From Frisingicoccus sp902471845 (GTDB taxonomy: Bacteria > Bacillota > Clostridia > Lachnospirales > Lachnospiraceae): 64,000 nt of DNA. A model generated the notes under the pieces. That model worked only from the letters and a program-made list of their open reading frames with translations, ran no database searches and had not been told where the DNA came from. Position 1 is the stretch's first letter. The number at the start of each line of letters is the position of its first letter. The DNA lies in assembly GCF_047030795.1 (NCBI RefSeq), contig NZ_JBKYIC010000008.1, one strand, 5' to 3'. The translations under genes were made by a program, and so were the position numbers. Positions 34,266 to 44,159 of the stretch are shown one piece after another.

Positions 34266-34944
34266 AAGCCGGAGCCTCCTTTCCTGTAAGAATACCATCA
34301 CGGATGATTGCCTGACGTTTGGCGTGGGAGGCAATCTCGGCATCGTGAGTAATCATAATGATCGTAATACCTTCATCATTGAGTTTCTGGAAAAGTTCCA
34401 TGACCTGCTCACCGGAGGTACTGTCCAGCGCACCCGTTGGCTCATCGGCGAGAAGAATCGTCGGATGATTGACGATGGCTCTGGCGATAGCCACACGCTG
34501 CTGCTGACCGCCGGAAAGCTGTGTCGGTTTAAAATGAAGACGGTCCCCGAGACCGACTCTTTCCAGGGCTTCTGTAGCCCGTTCAATGCGTTCTTTCTTA
34601 GAGATGCCGGCATAAATCAGCGGCAGGTAGACATTTTCCAGAGCAGTCTGTTTCGGGAGCAGATGAAAACTCTGGAATACAAAGCCGATATTGTAAAGCC
34701 GGGTATCAGAAAGTTCATTATCCGAATAGGCCAGGACATCTTTTCCGTTCAGATGATAAGAGCCGGATGTTGGCTTATCCAGGCAGCCGATGATATTCAT
34801 CAGAGTTGTCTTACCTGAACCGGAAGGTCCCATAATTGCCAGATATTCGCCTTTTTCAACAGAAAGGGAAATATCTTTCAGAATATGGACGGCCATTTTG
34901 CCCTGCATATAATCCTTATAAACATGTTCTAATTCAAGTATCAT
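34237..34944 (-). CDS. MacB/LolD-type ABC transporter ATP-binding protein
   Basis: 235 aa. Walker A GPSGSGKTT, Q-loop FQSFHLL, signature LSGGQQQRVAIARAI, Walker B ILLADEPTGALDS and THD switch. The end overlaps the long adaptor by 29 bp and the start overlaps the short adaptor by 4 bp, so the genes are translationally coupled. Confidence 0.95.
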   Translation of the reverse strand: MILELEHVYKDYMQGKMAVHILKDISLSVEKGEYLAIMGPSGSGKTTLMNIIGCLDKPTSGSYHLNGKDVLAYSDNELSDTRLYNIGFVFQSFHLLPKQTALENVYLPLIYAGISKKERIERATEALERVGLGDRLHFKPTQLSGGQQQRVAIARAIVNHPTILLADEPTGALDSTSGEQVMELFQKLNDEGITIIMITHDAEIASHAKRQAIIRDGILTGKEAPAYEKTTDSDN

Positions 34945-36167
34945 TCAACCATTCCCTCCATATTGCCGGAAATACCCATCTCGGAGTCTCCCTGAGAGCC
35001 GGCGTTGACGCATGGCATGCCTTCGGTCAGTGTATCTTCAGGAAAAGCGATGGAATCCTCCAGAGTGAGCCCTGAAGTGATTTCATATTCGTCCATTTCT
35101 TCATCATGCTCACCGGTAGTTATCTGACGTTTTTCCAATTTGTCATTCTTTCCGCAGACCCATACATAGGCGTCGTTTCCGTCAATTACCAGGTAGTAAG
35201 CCGGAAGCCACAGACCTTCCTTTGTCTCGGTCTGTCCAAGGTCCGGTTCCATAAACACGTGTTGTCCGAGCATGAGGACCGCTTCGTCGGCAAGTTCCAC
35301 GTAGAAGTTATAGGAGGAGGAAGATGTATTGGTGTCACTGCCTGATGAATACATGTTGTTCTGATTACTCACCGGATTTTCAGTATCTACCTCAGTCACC
35401 GTACCCCGCCAGGTAATACTTTCGTCAATTCTCGAATGAACAAGAATTTCCTGTCCTGTGGAAATGGCGTACATATTCTGCTCATTGATTGTTCCTTTAA
35501 TGCGGTATTCGTTATTTGAAAGAATGGTCATGTAGGCCGTATCATTATCATATCCATAAGAAGTCTGAGAACCGTCGTTGATGGATTTTACAACCCCGTC
35601 GATCTCACTGGTAATGGTGGAATTTTCCAGAGATTTGCGAATCTGCTCGATTTCAACACCCTTACTCTTCTGATTGTATTCGGCTCGTTTCACGTCGTTT
35701 TGGGCGGTCAGAATCTGAGTCGTATAGGAAAATGCTTCGCTCTCCGGCGCTTTGGCCTTTTCATTCTGAAGCATTTCAATCTGGTTGTAAAGGGTGGAAA
35801 TTTCTGTGGTGATTCGTTCCAGCTCCAGTTCGGCTTCACTTAACTTCATCTGAATTTCATCCGTATCGTAAGAAAAAAGCGGTGCGCCTTTGGTTACCGT
35901 ATCACCTTCTTTTACGAAAACCTCCTTAACATTTTTATCAGAGGCTTTTTGGATTTTTACGGTCTTCTGAGGTTCAACAACACCGGCGTAGCGGTTTACC
36001 GTACCGATGGATGTACTGGTCAGCATGGACACCGGAGTCGTATAAGCAACAACACCGTCGGCAGCAGATGATGATTTTCTGAAAACAAAAAACCAGATGC
36101 CGATCAGAATCACCAGAACAATTGCAGCACCGGCCGAAATAAAGATAATCTTCTTCTTTTTAGTCAT
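34941..36167 (-). CDS. HlyD/MacA-like membrane adaptor, short form
   Basis: 408 aa. KKKK then a transmembrane helix (residues 7-27), lipoyl half VFVKEGDTVTKGAPLFSYD, a coiled-coil hairpin (about 100-170), lipoyl half ENSTITSEIDGVVKSINDGS and a beta-barrel. First gene of the operon; ATG 36167 follows TGGAGG. A -10 TATAAT is at plus-strand 36206-36211, and an inverted repeat ACAGTA-N11-TACTGT (36223-36245) covers the -35 region, a possible operator. Confidence 0.9.
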   Translation of the reverse strand: MTKKKKIIFISAGAAIVLVILIGIWFFVFRKSSSAADGVVAYTTPVSMLTSTSIGTVNRYAGVVEPQKTVKIQKASDKNVKEVFVKEGDTVTKGAPLFSYDTDEIQMKLSEAELELERITTEISTLYNQIEMLQNEKAKAPESEAFSYTTQILTAQNDVKRAEYNQKSKGVEIEQIRKSLENSTITSEIDGVVKSINDGSQTSYGYDNDTAYMTILSNNEYRIKGTINEQNMYAISTGQEILVHSRIDESITWRGTVTEVDTENPVSNQNNMYSSGSDTNTSSSSYNFYVELADEAVLMLGQHVFMEPDLGQTETKEGLWLPAYYLVIDGNDAYVWVCGKNDKLEKRQITTGEHDEEMDEYEITSGLTLEDSIAFPEDTLTEGMPCVNAGSQGDSEMGISGNMEGMVE

Positions 36168-36205
36168 GTTTTTTTCCTCCAATAAAAAGTGTGTACAATG
36201 TAATC

Positions 36206-36245
36206 ATTATACCATAAATCCTACAGTATCGATGGAAAATACTGT
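36206..36245 (-). promoter_or_regulatory. Promoter/operator region of exporter operon
   Basis: Minus strand TATAAT at 36206-36211 with poor -35; inverted repeat ACAGTA/TACTGT at 36223-36245 suggests regulator control. Confidence 0.5.
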
Positions 36246-36301
36246 CAAAAGGCAAAATTTAAGATTTACGAAAGAAAATCTAAGGAATTGAAATTGAAGA
36301 G

Positions 36302-36330
36302 TTGACAGTAGAAAAAATATATAATATGAT
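36302..36330 (+). promoter_or_regulatory. Promoter of T-box-ileS
   Basis: TTGACA - 17 bp - TATGAT. Confidence 0.88.
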
Positions 36331-36337
36331 AAAGATT

Positions 36338-36584
36338 GCTAAAAACGAAGATGGAGACAGTAGCTTTATAGGAAGTTTCCCAGAGAGTCCGGGATGGTGG
36401 AAGCCGGATATCAGTAGTATAAAGTCGAAGATCACTCCGGAGTTGTGAACTGAAAGTCCGAAAGGCCTGTAGGGGAGACGGTATTCCGCCGTTATCGGGA
36501 GGACATATGATGGGTATGTTGCACAGGTGGTATAATGATAGTTTTTTCAGGGCTTTCATCCTTTGCGGGTGGAGGCCCTTTGCT
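36338..36584 (+). promoter_or_regulatory. T-box riboswitch (isoleucine) upstream of ileS
   Basis: Stem I features AGAGAG (36382-36387) and GGTGGAAGCC, then the specifier ATC (Ile) at 36431-36433, flanked by GAAG and ACTC. The T-box AGGTGGTAT at 36525-36533 holds TGGT, which pairs with the tRNA 3' end. A terminator hairpin GGGCTTTCATCC/GGGTGGAGGCCC (36550-36578, 12 pairs counting G-T) follows. Uncharged tRNA-Ile should favour read-through into ileS. Confidence 0.92.
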
Positions 36585-36675
36585 ATGAGTACCTGGCGAG
36601 GTGTTTTCGAGCTTAGTTGAGCGGAGTGACCCGTGCCGAGTACTTGCGAATTGAAGACATATAAAAGGAGGAATT

Positions 36676-39600
36676 ATGGTGTACGAAAAAGTTTCTACGA
36701 ATATGAATTTTGTGGAAAGAGAAAAGAACGTAGAAAAATTCTGGCAGGAAAATGACATTTTCAAAAAGAGTATTGAATCCCGGAAGAATGCTCCGGAATA
36801 TACATTTTACGATGGACCGCCGACGGCCAACGGAAAACCGCATATTGGCCATGTGCTGACCCGTGTTATCAAAGATATGATTCCACGTTATAAGACGATG
36901 AAAGGTTATCAGGTGCCGAGAAAGGCCGGATGGGATACCCATGGTCTGCCGGTAGAACTGGAAGTTGAAAAGATGCTCGGCCTGGACGGGAAAGAGCAGA
37001 TTGAGGAGTACGGTCTGATTCCATTTATCGATAAATGTAAAGAAAGTGTTTGGAAATACAAAGGGATGTGGGAGGATTTCTCCGGCACCGTTGGTTTCTG
37101 GGCCGATATGGAGCATCCGTATGTTACCTATCATGATGATTACATTGAGTCCGAGTGGTGGGCACTGAAACAGATTTGGGAAAAAGGCTTGCTGTACAAA
37201 GGCTTTAAGGTTGTTCCTTACTGCCCACGCTGCGGCACTCCGCTGTCCGCACAGGAAGTGGCTCAGGGCTATAAGGATGTTAAGGAACGTTCAGCAATCG
37301 TACGATTCAAGGTTGTCGGTGAAGATGCGTATATTCTGGCATGGACAACAACTCCTTGGACATTACCTTCCAACGTGGCTCTCTGTGTGAATGCGGATGA
37401 GGATTATGCCAAGGTAAAAGCTGCCGACGGCTATACTTATTATATGGCAGAAGCGCTGCTGGATACAGTGCTTGGCAAATTGAAAACCGAAGATGCTCCG
37501 GCTTATGAAGTGCTGGAAACTTTCAAAGGTAAAGCTCTTGAATATAAAGAATATGAACCGCTCTATGAGGCAGCGGCAAAAATTGCTGAAAAACAGCATA
37601 AAAAAGCCTTTTATGTATTGTGCGACGATTATGTTACTTTGACCGACGGTACAGGCGTTGTTCATCAGGCTCCGGCTTTCGGTGAAGATGACGCCCGGGT
37701 CGGCCGTAAGTATGACATGCCATTCGTGCAGCTTGTTGATGCCAAAGGTAACATGACAGAGGATACGCCATTTGCTGGAAAATTTGTAAAGAAAGCGGAT
37801 CCACTGGTACTTGAAGACCTGGAAAACCGCGGACTTCTTTTCGACGCACCGAAGTTTGAACACAGCTATCCGCATTGCTGGCGCTGCGATACACCGCTGA
37901 TCTATTATGCAAGAGAATCCTGGTTTATCAAGATGACGGCAGTCAAAGACGATTTGATCCGCAACAATAATACCATCAACTGGATTCCGGAAAGTATCGG
38001 AAAAGGCCGTTTTGGCGACTGGCTCGAAAACGTTCAGGACTGGGGCATCAGCCGTAACCGTTACTGGGGAACACCATTAAATATCTGGGAATGTGAATGC
38101 GGCCATCAGCATTCCATCGGAAGCCGTCAGGAACTGTTTGAGATGAGCGGCAATGAGGCAGCAAAAACTGTAGAGTTCCACCGTCCGTATATCGATGAGA
38201 TTACCATTACCTGTCCGAAGTGCGGTAAGCCGATGAAACGTGTGCCGGAAGTTATCGACTGCTGGTTTGATTCTGGTTCTATGCCGTTTGCACAGCATCA
38301 TTATCCATTTGAAAATGAGGATGTGTTCAAGGCCCAGTTCCCGGCTGATTTCATTTCCGAAGCGGTAGACCAGACCCGTGGATGGTTTTATTCTCTGTTG
38401 GCAATCTCGACGCTGCTTTTCAATGAAGCGCCGTATAAGAATGTTATTGTTCTCGGACATGTTCAGGACGAAAATGGTCAGAAGATGAGTAAGTCCAAAG
38501 GAAATGCGGTAGACCCGTTTGAAGCGCTGGAGACCTATGGCGCTGATGCGATCCGCTGGTATTTCTATGTGAATTCCGCACCATGGCTCCCAAATCGTTT
38601 CCACGGAAAAGCAGTTGTGGAAGGACAGCGTAAATTTATGGGTACATTGTGGAATACCTACGCATTTTTTGTTCTGTATGCGAATATTGATGAATTTGAT
38701 GCTACAAAATATACATTGGACTATGAAAAATTATCCGTTATGGATAAATGGCTCCTGTCCAAATTGAATACACTGATTAAAGAAGTGGATGATGATCTTG
38801 GAAATTACCGGATTCCGGATGCAGGCCGTGCACTTCAGGAATTTGTGGATGATATGAGTAACTGGTATGTTCGCCGGAGCCGTGAGCGTTTCTGGGCAAA
38901 GGGCATGCCGCAGGATAAGATTAATGCCTATATGACATTGTATACAGCTCTTGTCACTGTAGTAAAGGTTGCTGCTCCAATGATTCCGTTCATGACCGAA
39001 GATATTTATCAGAATCTGGTTCGCAGTGTAGATAAGACAGCTCCGGAAAGCATTCATCTGTGTGATTTCCCGGAAGAGAATGAAGATTTTATCGACCGTG
39101 AACTGGAAGCAAATATGGATCTGGTACTTCAGATTGTTGTGGCCGGCCGTGCCTGCCGTAATACAGCCAACATCAAAAACCGTCAGCCAATTGGTCAGAT
39201 GTATGTAAAAGCAGATTTCGAGCTTCCGGAATTCTATCAGGAAATCGTGGAAGATGAACTGAATGTAAAGAAGATGTCCTTTGCCCAGGATGTGAGTGCC
39301 TTTACATCCTATACATTCAAGCCGCAGCTGCGTACTGTTGGTCCGAAATATGGAAAGCTTCTCGGCGGCATCAAACAGTATCTGAGTAATGTGGACGGCA
39401 ACAAGGCGATGGCAGAACTGAAAGAAAATGGTCAGCTCACCTTTGATGTCAATGGCGAAAGTGTTGCACTTCTGGAAGAAGACCTGTTGATTGACTCTGC
39501 TCAGACAGAAGGTTATGTATCTGTAACAGACAAAAATGTTACGGTTGTTCTGGATACTCAGCTGACTGAAGAACTGATTGAAGAAGGTTTCGTTCGTGAG

Positions 39601-39831
39601 ATTATTTCCAAAGTTCAGACGATGCGTAAAGAAGCAGATTTCGAAGTCACAGACCACATCGTTCTTTCTATGGAAGGCAATGACAAACTGAAAGCCATTA
39701 CAGAAAAGAATGCGGACAGCGTGAAGAAAGATGTCCTTGCCGAAGCGGTTGTTTTCGGAAGCACAGATGGTTATGTAAAAGAGTGGAATATCAACGGTGA
39801 GAAAGTAACACTGGGCGTTAAGAAAGCCTGA
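36676..39831 (+). CDS. ileS: Isoleucyl-tRNA synthetase
   Basis: 1051 aa, the long (IleRS2-like) form. HIGH motif as PHIGHVLTRVIKD near residue 57, KMSKS as QKMSKSKGN near 600, an editing domain between, and an anticodon-binding region with CECG and CPKC-type Cys pairs in the catalytic half. Charges tRNA-Ile. ATG 36676 follows AAGGAGG. Controlled by the T-box. Confidence 0.97.
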   Translation: MVYEKVSTNMNFVEREKNVEKFWQENDIFKKSIESRKNAPEYTFYDGPPTANGKPHIGHVLTRVIKDMIPRYKTMKGYQVPRKAGWDTHGLPVELEVEKMLGLDGKEQIEEYGLIPFIDKCKESVWKYKGMWEDFSGTVGFWADMEHPYVTYHDDYIESEWWALKQIWEKGLLYKGFKVVPYCPRCGTPLSAQEVAQGYKDVKERSAIVRFKVVGEDAYILAWTTTPWTLPSNVALCVNADEDYAKVKAADGYTYYMAEALLDTVLGKLKTEDAPAYEVLETFKGKALEYKEYEPLYEAAAKIAEKQHKKAFYVLCDDYVTLTDGTGVVHQAPAFGEDDARVGRKYDMPFVQLVDAKGNMTEDTPFAGKFVKKADPLVLEDLENRGLLFDAPKFEHSYPHCWRCDTPLIYYARESWFIKMTAVKDDLIRNNNTINWIPESIGKGRFGDWLENVQDWGISRNRYWGTPLNIWECECGHQHSIGSRQELFEMSGNEAAKTVEFHRPYIDEITITCPKCGKPMKRVPEVIDCWFDSGSMPFAQHHYPFENEDVFKAQFPADFISEAVDQTRGWFYSLLAISTLLFNEAPYKNVIVLGHVQDENGQKMSKSKGNAVDPFEALETYGADAIRWYFYVNSAPWLPNRFHGKAVVEGQRKFMGTLWNTYAFFVLYANIDEFDATKYTLDYEKLSVMDKWLLSKLNTLIKEVDDDLGNYRIPDAGRALQEFVDDMSNWYVRRSRERFWAKGMPQDKINAYMTLYTALVTVVKVAAPMIPFMTEDIYQNLVRSVDKTAPESIHLCDFPEENEDFIDRELEANMDLVLQIVVAGRACRNTANIKNRQPIGQMYVKADFELPEFYQEIVEDELNVKKMSFAQDVSAFTSYTFKPQLRTVGPKYGKLLGGIKQYLSNVDGNKAMAELKENGQLTFDVNGESVALLEEDLLIDSAQTEGYVSVTDKNVTVVLDTQLTEELIEEGFVREIISKVQTMRKEADFEVTDHIVLSMEGNDKLKAITEKNADSVKKDVLAEAVVFGSTDGYVKEWNINGEKVTLGVKKA

Positions 39832-39858
39832 GAATACAGAATAGAGGAGGGAATCTTG

Positions 39859-42354
39859 TTGGAAACGAATACAGAAACAGTGGTAAAGAACCCGACGTCG
39901 ATTGGTTTTGATAAAGAAGTTTTTAAGAAAAATGTATTAGACAATTTAAAATCTCTGTTCCGGAAGACGATGGATACGGCGAGTCAGCAGGAAATCTTTC
40001 AGGCGGTGGCTTTTGAAGTAAAGGACCTGATCATTGACCGGTGGCTTGCAACTCAAAAAGCCTATAAAGAACAGGATGCAAAATATGTGTATTACTTGTC
40101 CATGGAGTTTTTGATGGGCCGGGCCCTCGGAAACAATCTCATCAACCTGTGCTGCTATGAAGAGGTGGCAGAGGTTCTTGAGGAACTTGGATTGGATATC
40201 AATGTTTTAGAAGACCAGGAGCCGGATGCGGCTCTTGGTAATGGTGGTCTGGGACGTTTGGCGGCCTGCTTCGTTGAGTCCTTATCCACATTGAATTATC
40301 CGGTGTATGGCTGCGGTATCCGTTATAAATACGGTATGTTTAAGCAGGAGATCCGTGACGGTTATCAGGTGGAGGTGCCGGATAACTGGCTGGAAAACGG
40401 TAATCCGTTTGAAATTAAACGTCCAGAATATACTCAGACTGTCAAGTTTGGCGGTTATGTCCGGATCGAGTGGGATGCGGAACGTCAGAGAAACCGTTTT
40501 ATCCATGACGGTTATCAGGCAGTTCATGCCGTACCATATGATATTCCGGTCGTTGGTTACGGCAACAACGTCGTCAATGCCCTGCGAATCTGGGATGCAC
40601 AGCCGATTCAGGAATTTAACCTGGCATCCTTCGATAAAGGCGATTATCTTCATGCGGTAGAGCAGGAGAATCTGGCGAAAAATATCGTTGACGTACTTTA
40701 TCCGAACGACAATCATTACAGTGGTAAAGAGCTTCGACTGAAACAGCAGTATTTCTTCGTATCTGCCAGTGTTCAGCAGGCAATCAAGAAATATAAAGAA
40801 ACCCATTCGGACCTGCACAAGTTACCGGAAAAAGTCTGCTTCCAGTTGAACGATACCCATCCGACAGTAACTGTGCCGGAACTGATGCGTATCCTTCTGG
40901 ATGAAGAGGGTATGGAATGGGATGAAGCATGGGATATCACAACAAAATGCTGCGCTTATACAAACCATACGATTATGGCAGAAGCCCTGGAAAAATGGCC
41001 GGTAGACTTATTTATGCGTCTCCTTCCTAGAATTTATCAGATTGTACAGGAAATCAACCGCCGTTTTCTCATTGAGGTGGAAGAACGTTATCCGAACCAG
41101 TATAATAAGATTCGAAGCATGGCGGTTCTTTATGAAGGTCAGGTCCGCATGGCAAATATGGCGATCGTGGCAGGCTTCTCTGTCAATGGCGTAGCCCGCC
41201 TGCATACAGAGATTCTTGAAAAACGTGAACTCAGAGACTTCTATGAAATGATGCCTGAGAAATTCAATAATAAAACAAACGGTATCACCCAGAGACGTTT
41301 CCTGCTCCACGGTAATCCGTTGCTGGCTTCATGGGTGACAGAAAAAATCGGAACCGATAAGTGGATTACGGACCTGCCGTTGATCAAAGGCCTGGAAGCT
41401 TATGCGGATGACGCAAAAGCTCAGCAGGAATTTATGGACATCAAATACAAAAATAAACTTCGTCTGGCGAAATATATTAAAGAGCATAACAATATTGATG
41501 TAGACCCGAATTCTATCTTTGACGTTCAGGTAAAACGTTTACATGAATACAAACGTCAGCTGCTGAATATTTTGCATGTTATGTATTTGTACAATCAGAT
41601 GAAGGCCAATCCGCAGATGGATTTCTATCCGACCACATTTATTTTCGGCGCAAAAGCAGCAGCCGGATATAAGCGGGCAAAGGAAACTATTAAGCTGATC
41701 AATTCCGTAGCAGATGTGGTAAACAATGACCCGGATATCCGCGGACGGATCAAGGTTGTGTTTATTGAAAACTATCGGGTTTCCAATGCGGAAATCATCT
41801 TTGCTGCCAGTGATGTGTCTGAGCAGATTTCCACCGCAAGTAAGGAAGCTTCCGGTACGGGCAACATGAAGTTCATGTTAAATGGTGCAGTGACATTGGG
41901 AACAATGGATGGCGCCAATGTGGAAATCGTCGAGGAAGTCGGCACAGAAAATGCTTTTATTTTCGGTATGTCCTCCGAAGAGGTTATGGCTTATGAGGCG
42001 AACGGCGGCTATCATCCGGAAGAAATTTACCGGAATGATCCGGATATCCACAGAATTCTCGATCAGTTAGTGGATGGAACCTTCAGTCACGGCGACCGGG
42101 AAATGTTCCGGGAAATTTATAATTCCTTCCTGGCACCTTCCTATGGCCGGGCAGACCAGTATTTCATCCTGAAAGATTTCCGTTCTTATGCAGAAGCGCG
42201 GGAACGGGTAAATAAAGCTTACCAGGATAAAGCGCGTTGGGCTAAGATGGCGATGCTCAATACGGCCAATTCCGGTAAATTTACATCCGACAGAACCATT
42301 GAAGAATATGTCAGAGATATCTGGCATCTGAAAAAAATTCAGGTAACATTGTAA
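39859..42354 (+). CDS. glgP: Glycogen/starch (alpha-glucan) phosphorylase
   Basis: 831 aa, normal length. Releases glucose-1-phosphate from glycogen. NGGLGRLAACF near residue 125, the active-site region LNDTHPTV near 335, and the PLP site EASGTGNMKFMLNGAVTLGT (Lys within NMKFM) near 670. No ATG is near; tandem TTG codons at 39856/39859 follow GAGGAGG, the second with an 8-nt spacer. It starts 24 bp after ileS and may share read-through, though it is not functionally linked. Confidence 0.97.
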   Translation: METNTETVVKNPTSIGFDKEVFKKNVLDNLKSLFRKTMDTASQQEIFQAVAFEVKDLIIDRWLATQKAYKEQDAKYVYYLSMEFLMGRALGNNLINLCCYEEVAEVLEELGLDINVLEDQEPDAALGNGGLGRLAACFVESLSTLNYPVYGCGIRYKYGMFKQEIRDGYQVEVPDNWLENGNPFEIKRPEYTQTVKFGGYVRIEWDAERQRNRFIHDGYQAVHAVPYDIPVVGYGNNVVNALRIWDAQPIQEFNLASFDKGDYLHAVEQENLAKNIVDVLYPNDNHYSGKELRLKQQYFFVSASVQQAIKKYKETHSDLHKLPEKVCFQLNDTHPTVTVPELMRILLDEEGMEWDEAWDITTKCCAYTNHTIMAEALEKWPVDLFMRLLPRIYQIVQEINRRFLIEVEERYPNQYNKIRSMAVLYEGQVRMANMAIVAGFSVNGVARLHTEILEKRELRDFYEMMPEKFNNKTNGITQRRFLLHGNPLLASWVTEKIGTDKWITDLPLIKGLEAYADDAKAQQEFMDIKYKNKLRLAKYIKEHNNIDVDPNSIFDVQVKRLHEYKRQLLNILHVMYLYNQMKANPQMDFYPTTFIFGAKAAAGYKRAKETIKLINSVADVVNNDPDIRGRIKVVFIENYRVSNAEIIFAASDVSEQISTASKEASGTGNMKFMLNGAVTLGTMDGANVEIVEEVGTENAFIFGMSSEEVMAYEANGGYHPEEIYRNDPDIHRILDQLVDGTFSHGDREMFREIYNSFLAPSYGRADQYFILKDFRSYAEARERVNKAYQDKARWAKMAMLNTANSGKFTSDRTIEEYVRDIWHLKKIQVTL

Positions 42355-42361
42355 TAAAAAC

Positions 42362-42405
42362 GCCTGCTGTCAAAAGCTTGAAACGCTTTTTTCAGCAGGC
42401 ATTTT
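42362..42405 (+). terminator. Terminator after glgP with shared hairpin tip
   Basis: GCCTGCTG/CAGCAGGC around TCAAAAGC-TTGAAAC-GCTTTTTTCA. The inner 24-25 nt are the reverse complement of the tip in the terminators at 30884 and 31353. Confidence 0.85.
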
Positions 42406-42410
42406 GCATA

Positions 42411-43319
42411 TTAGTGGGGAAATTTAACCAGTGGAAAGATGAGGCGGATGACGAGGCAGCCATCGTGATAACCGGCCTCGATACGGCCATGCATTTCTTC
42501 GGTCAGGGCTTTTGCAATGGAAAGTTCCAGACCGGTGGCCTGACTTCCGCTGGCAACGGTATAAAACCGGTCGAACAGGTGGCCGACCTGAATCTCATCC
42601 AGACCGGCCGCCTGATTTTTAAACTGAAGGACGCCATCGGCGTTCAGGGAAACATAGAAGCCTCCGTCGCTGTATTTTACTGCATTACTGAGAATATTCG
42701 ACAGGATCCGAGACAAAGCGGAAGCATTCAGACGGCAGATAACATCGGATTCGGGAAGATGAACGTCCGGCTCAATCCCGGCATTTTTAAAAGCGCCATA
42801 ATAAGCGGCAAGACTTTCTTCCAGAGCACGTTTGAGAGAGACATTTTCCCTGAGCTCATAGTTATCCACGGACATGATGACGGAATAGCGAAACAATTCT
42901 TCCGTCAGTTCTTTCAGAGCCTGGACCCTTCCGTCGATCACGGAGAGATATTCACGGACGGTATCCGAAGTTTCTTCTCTGGCCAGTAAATCCATATAAC
43001 CGCAGATAGCAGTCAGAGGCGTACGCAAATCGTGAGAAATACTGGATACGGCATTTTTTAATTCAGAATCCCCCAGTGTGTAACGAATGTGTTCTTTGCG
43101 GAGCAGTTTTAACTGCCGGTCCACATCGGCAGCTAAAACCCGCATTTTTTTGTCGGAAGTGGAAATATCGATGCCCACATTGGTATCGGTCCTGAGTCTT
43201 GCGGCAAATTCAGTCCGTAGTTCGTCTGTTCCACGGTGTATAGAGTGAATTCTAATGAGACATAGGATCAGTGCAACACCCAACAGGATACATAGTATTA
43301 TAAAGAAATATAGAATCAT
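42411..43319 (-). CDS. Sensor histidine kinase
   Basis: 302 aa. A single N-terminal transmembrane helix (residues 2-24), no evident extracytoplasmic sensor, HisKA with SISHDLRTPLTAI (His near 95), and HATPase with NILSNAVKY. The G-box is GLELSIAK instead of GLGLSIAK. Last gene after the ABC pair; partner of the response regulator at 45226. Short-sensor kinases of this kind usually sense through the ABC transporter. Confidence 0.9.
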   Translation of the reverse strand: MILYFFIILCILLGVALILCLIRIHSIHRGTDELRTEFAARLRTDTNVGIDISTSDKKMRVLAADVDRQLKLLRKEHIRYTLGDSELKNAVSSISHDLRTPLTAICGYMDLLAREETSDTVREYLSVIDGRVQALKELTEELFRYSVIMSVDNYELRENVSLKRALEESLAAYYGAFKNAGIEPDVHLPESDVICRLNASALSRILSNILSNAVKYSDGGFYVSLNADGVLQFKNQAAGLDEIQVGHLFDRFYTVASGSQATGLELSIAKALTEEMHGRIEAGYHDGCLVIRLIFPLVKFPH

Positions 43320-43334
43320 AAAAATGCCTCTTTA

Positions 43335-44159
43335 TTATTTGATATCCTTTTTGTTGAAAAGTAAAAGTCCAAGGAAGTTGGTCACGGCAATAATAACGAT
43401 GGAATAAATTCCAATCCGATATGGGTGAAGAACTTCCAGATTGGCGAGCTGAGCACACTGGCCGCTCGGCAGAAAGTCCATGAAAAACTGATAAATCTCC
43501 CGCTTGATCCCGGTCAGATACATTGGATTTGGCATCTGTTCAACTGAAAAGTTCCCATTAACAGAAACGGCGGTATCAACTATTTCCGGCTGAGACAGGA
43601 CGGAATAGAGATAGATACTTGCAAAGAACAGGACGACCGAGGACAGGATACAGATCATTACGGTATGGGATTTGTTGGAGCAGAGCATACCGATCATGTT
43701 ATAAATGGAGGTATAGGCAATGCAGGCAAGGATGCTGTCCCCGATCATTATGGCCAGGCCTTTTAAAGCTAATTCCGGCGTTCCAAACAGGGGGATACCG
43801 ATGGCAAGATTGACGATGATTCCCCAAACAGAGAGAATAACACCAACCAGTGCGCAGGTAATAAAATTGGACATATAAATATGCTGCCGGCTGTGTCCGA
43901 TCAGGATTTTGTTCCGAATGGTTCCGTCGTTATAATCGGTTCCGATAAAAAGGCTGATGACGACAGAAAGAATAATCCCAATGATGATAAGGAAAGAAAA
44001 CAGCATACTGTCCAAGGTGATTTTATCATCATATTTTGTCATGACTTCGTAAGTGGAAAACAGCATCAAAGCATTCCATGCGAGAATGAAAGCCAGACTG
44101 AGGCAAAAGGACAGGGAGCATCTTATGCGGATAAAATTGGAAGCCAGTAATTTACTCAT
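43335..44159 (-). CDS. ABC-2 type transporter permease (bacitracin/lantibiotic-resistance type)
   Basis: 274 aa, about six hydrophobic segments (for example LIIIGIILSVVISLFIGTD, GVILSVWGIIVNLAIGIPL). The GTDYNDGTIRNKILIGHSR segment is typical of LanEFG/BcrB-like permeases. ATG 44159 is 8 nt from AGGAGG. Overlaps the ATPase end by 8 bp. Confidence 0.88.
   Translation of the reverse strand: MSKLLASNFIRIRCSLSFCLSLAFILAWNALMLFSTYEVMTKYDDKITLDSMLFSFLIIIGIILSVVISLFIGTDYNDGTIRNKILIGHSRQHIYMSNFITCALVGVILSVWGIIVNLAIGIPLFGTPELALKGLAIMIGDSILACIAYTSIYNMIGMLCSNKSHTVMICILSSVVLFFASIYLYSVLSQPEIVDTAVSVNGNFSVEQMPNPMYLTGIKREIYQFFMDFLPSGQCAQLANLEVLHPYRIGIYSIVIIAVTNFLGLLLFNKKDIK

Noticed and set aside
36223..36245. 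Inverted repeat as a BlaI/MecI or MerR operator
   Set aside because: Arms ACAGTA/TACTGT resemble several families and no regulator gene is adjacent, so no specific assignment is made.
38731..39657. Long minus-strand frame of about 308 codons
   Set aside because: Antisense shadow of ileS.
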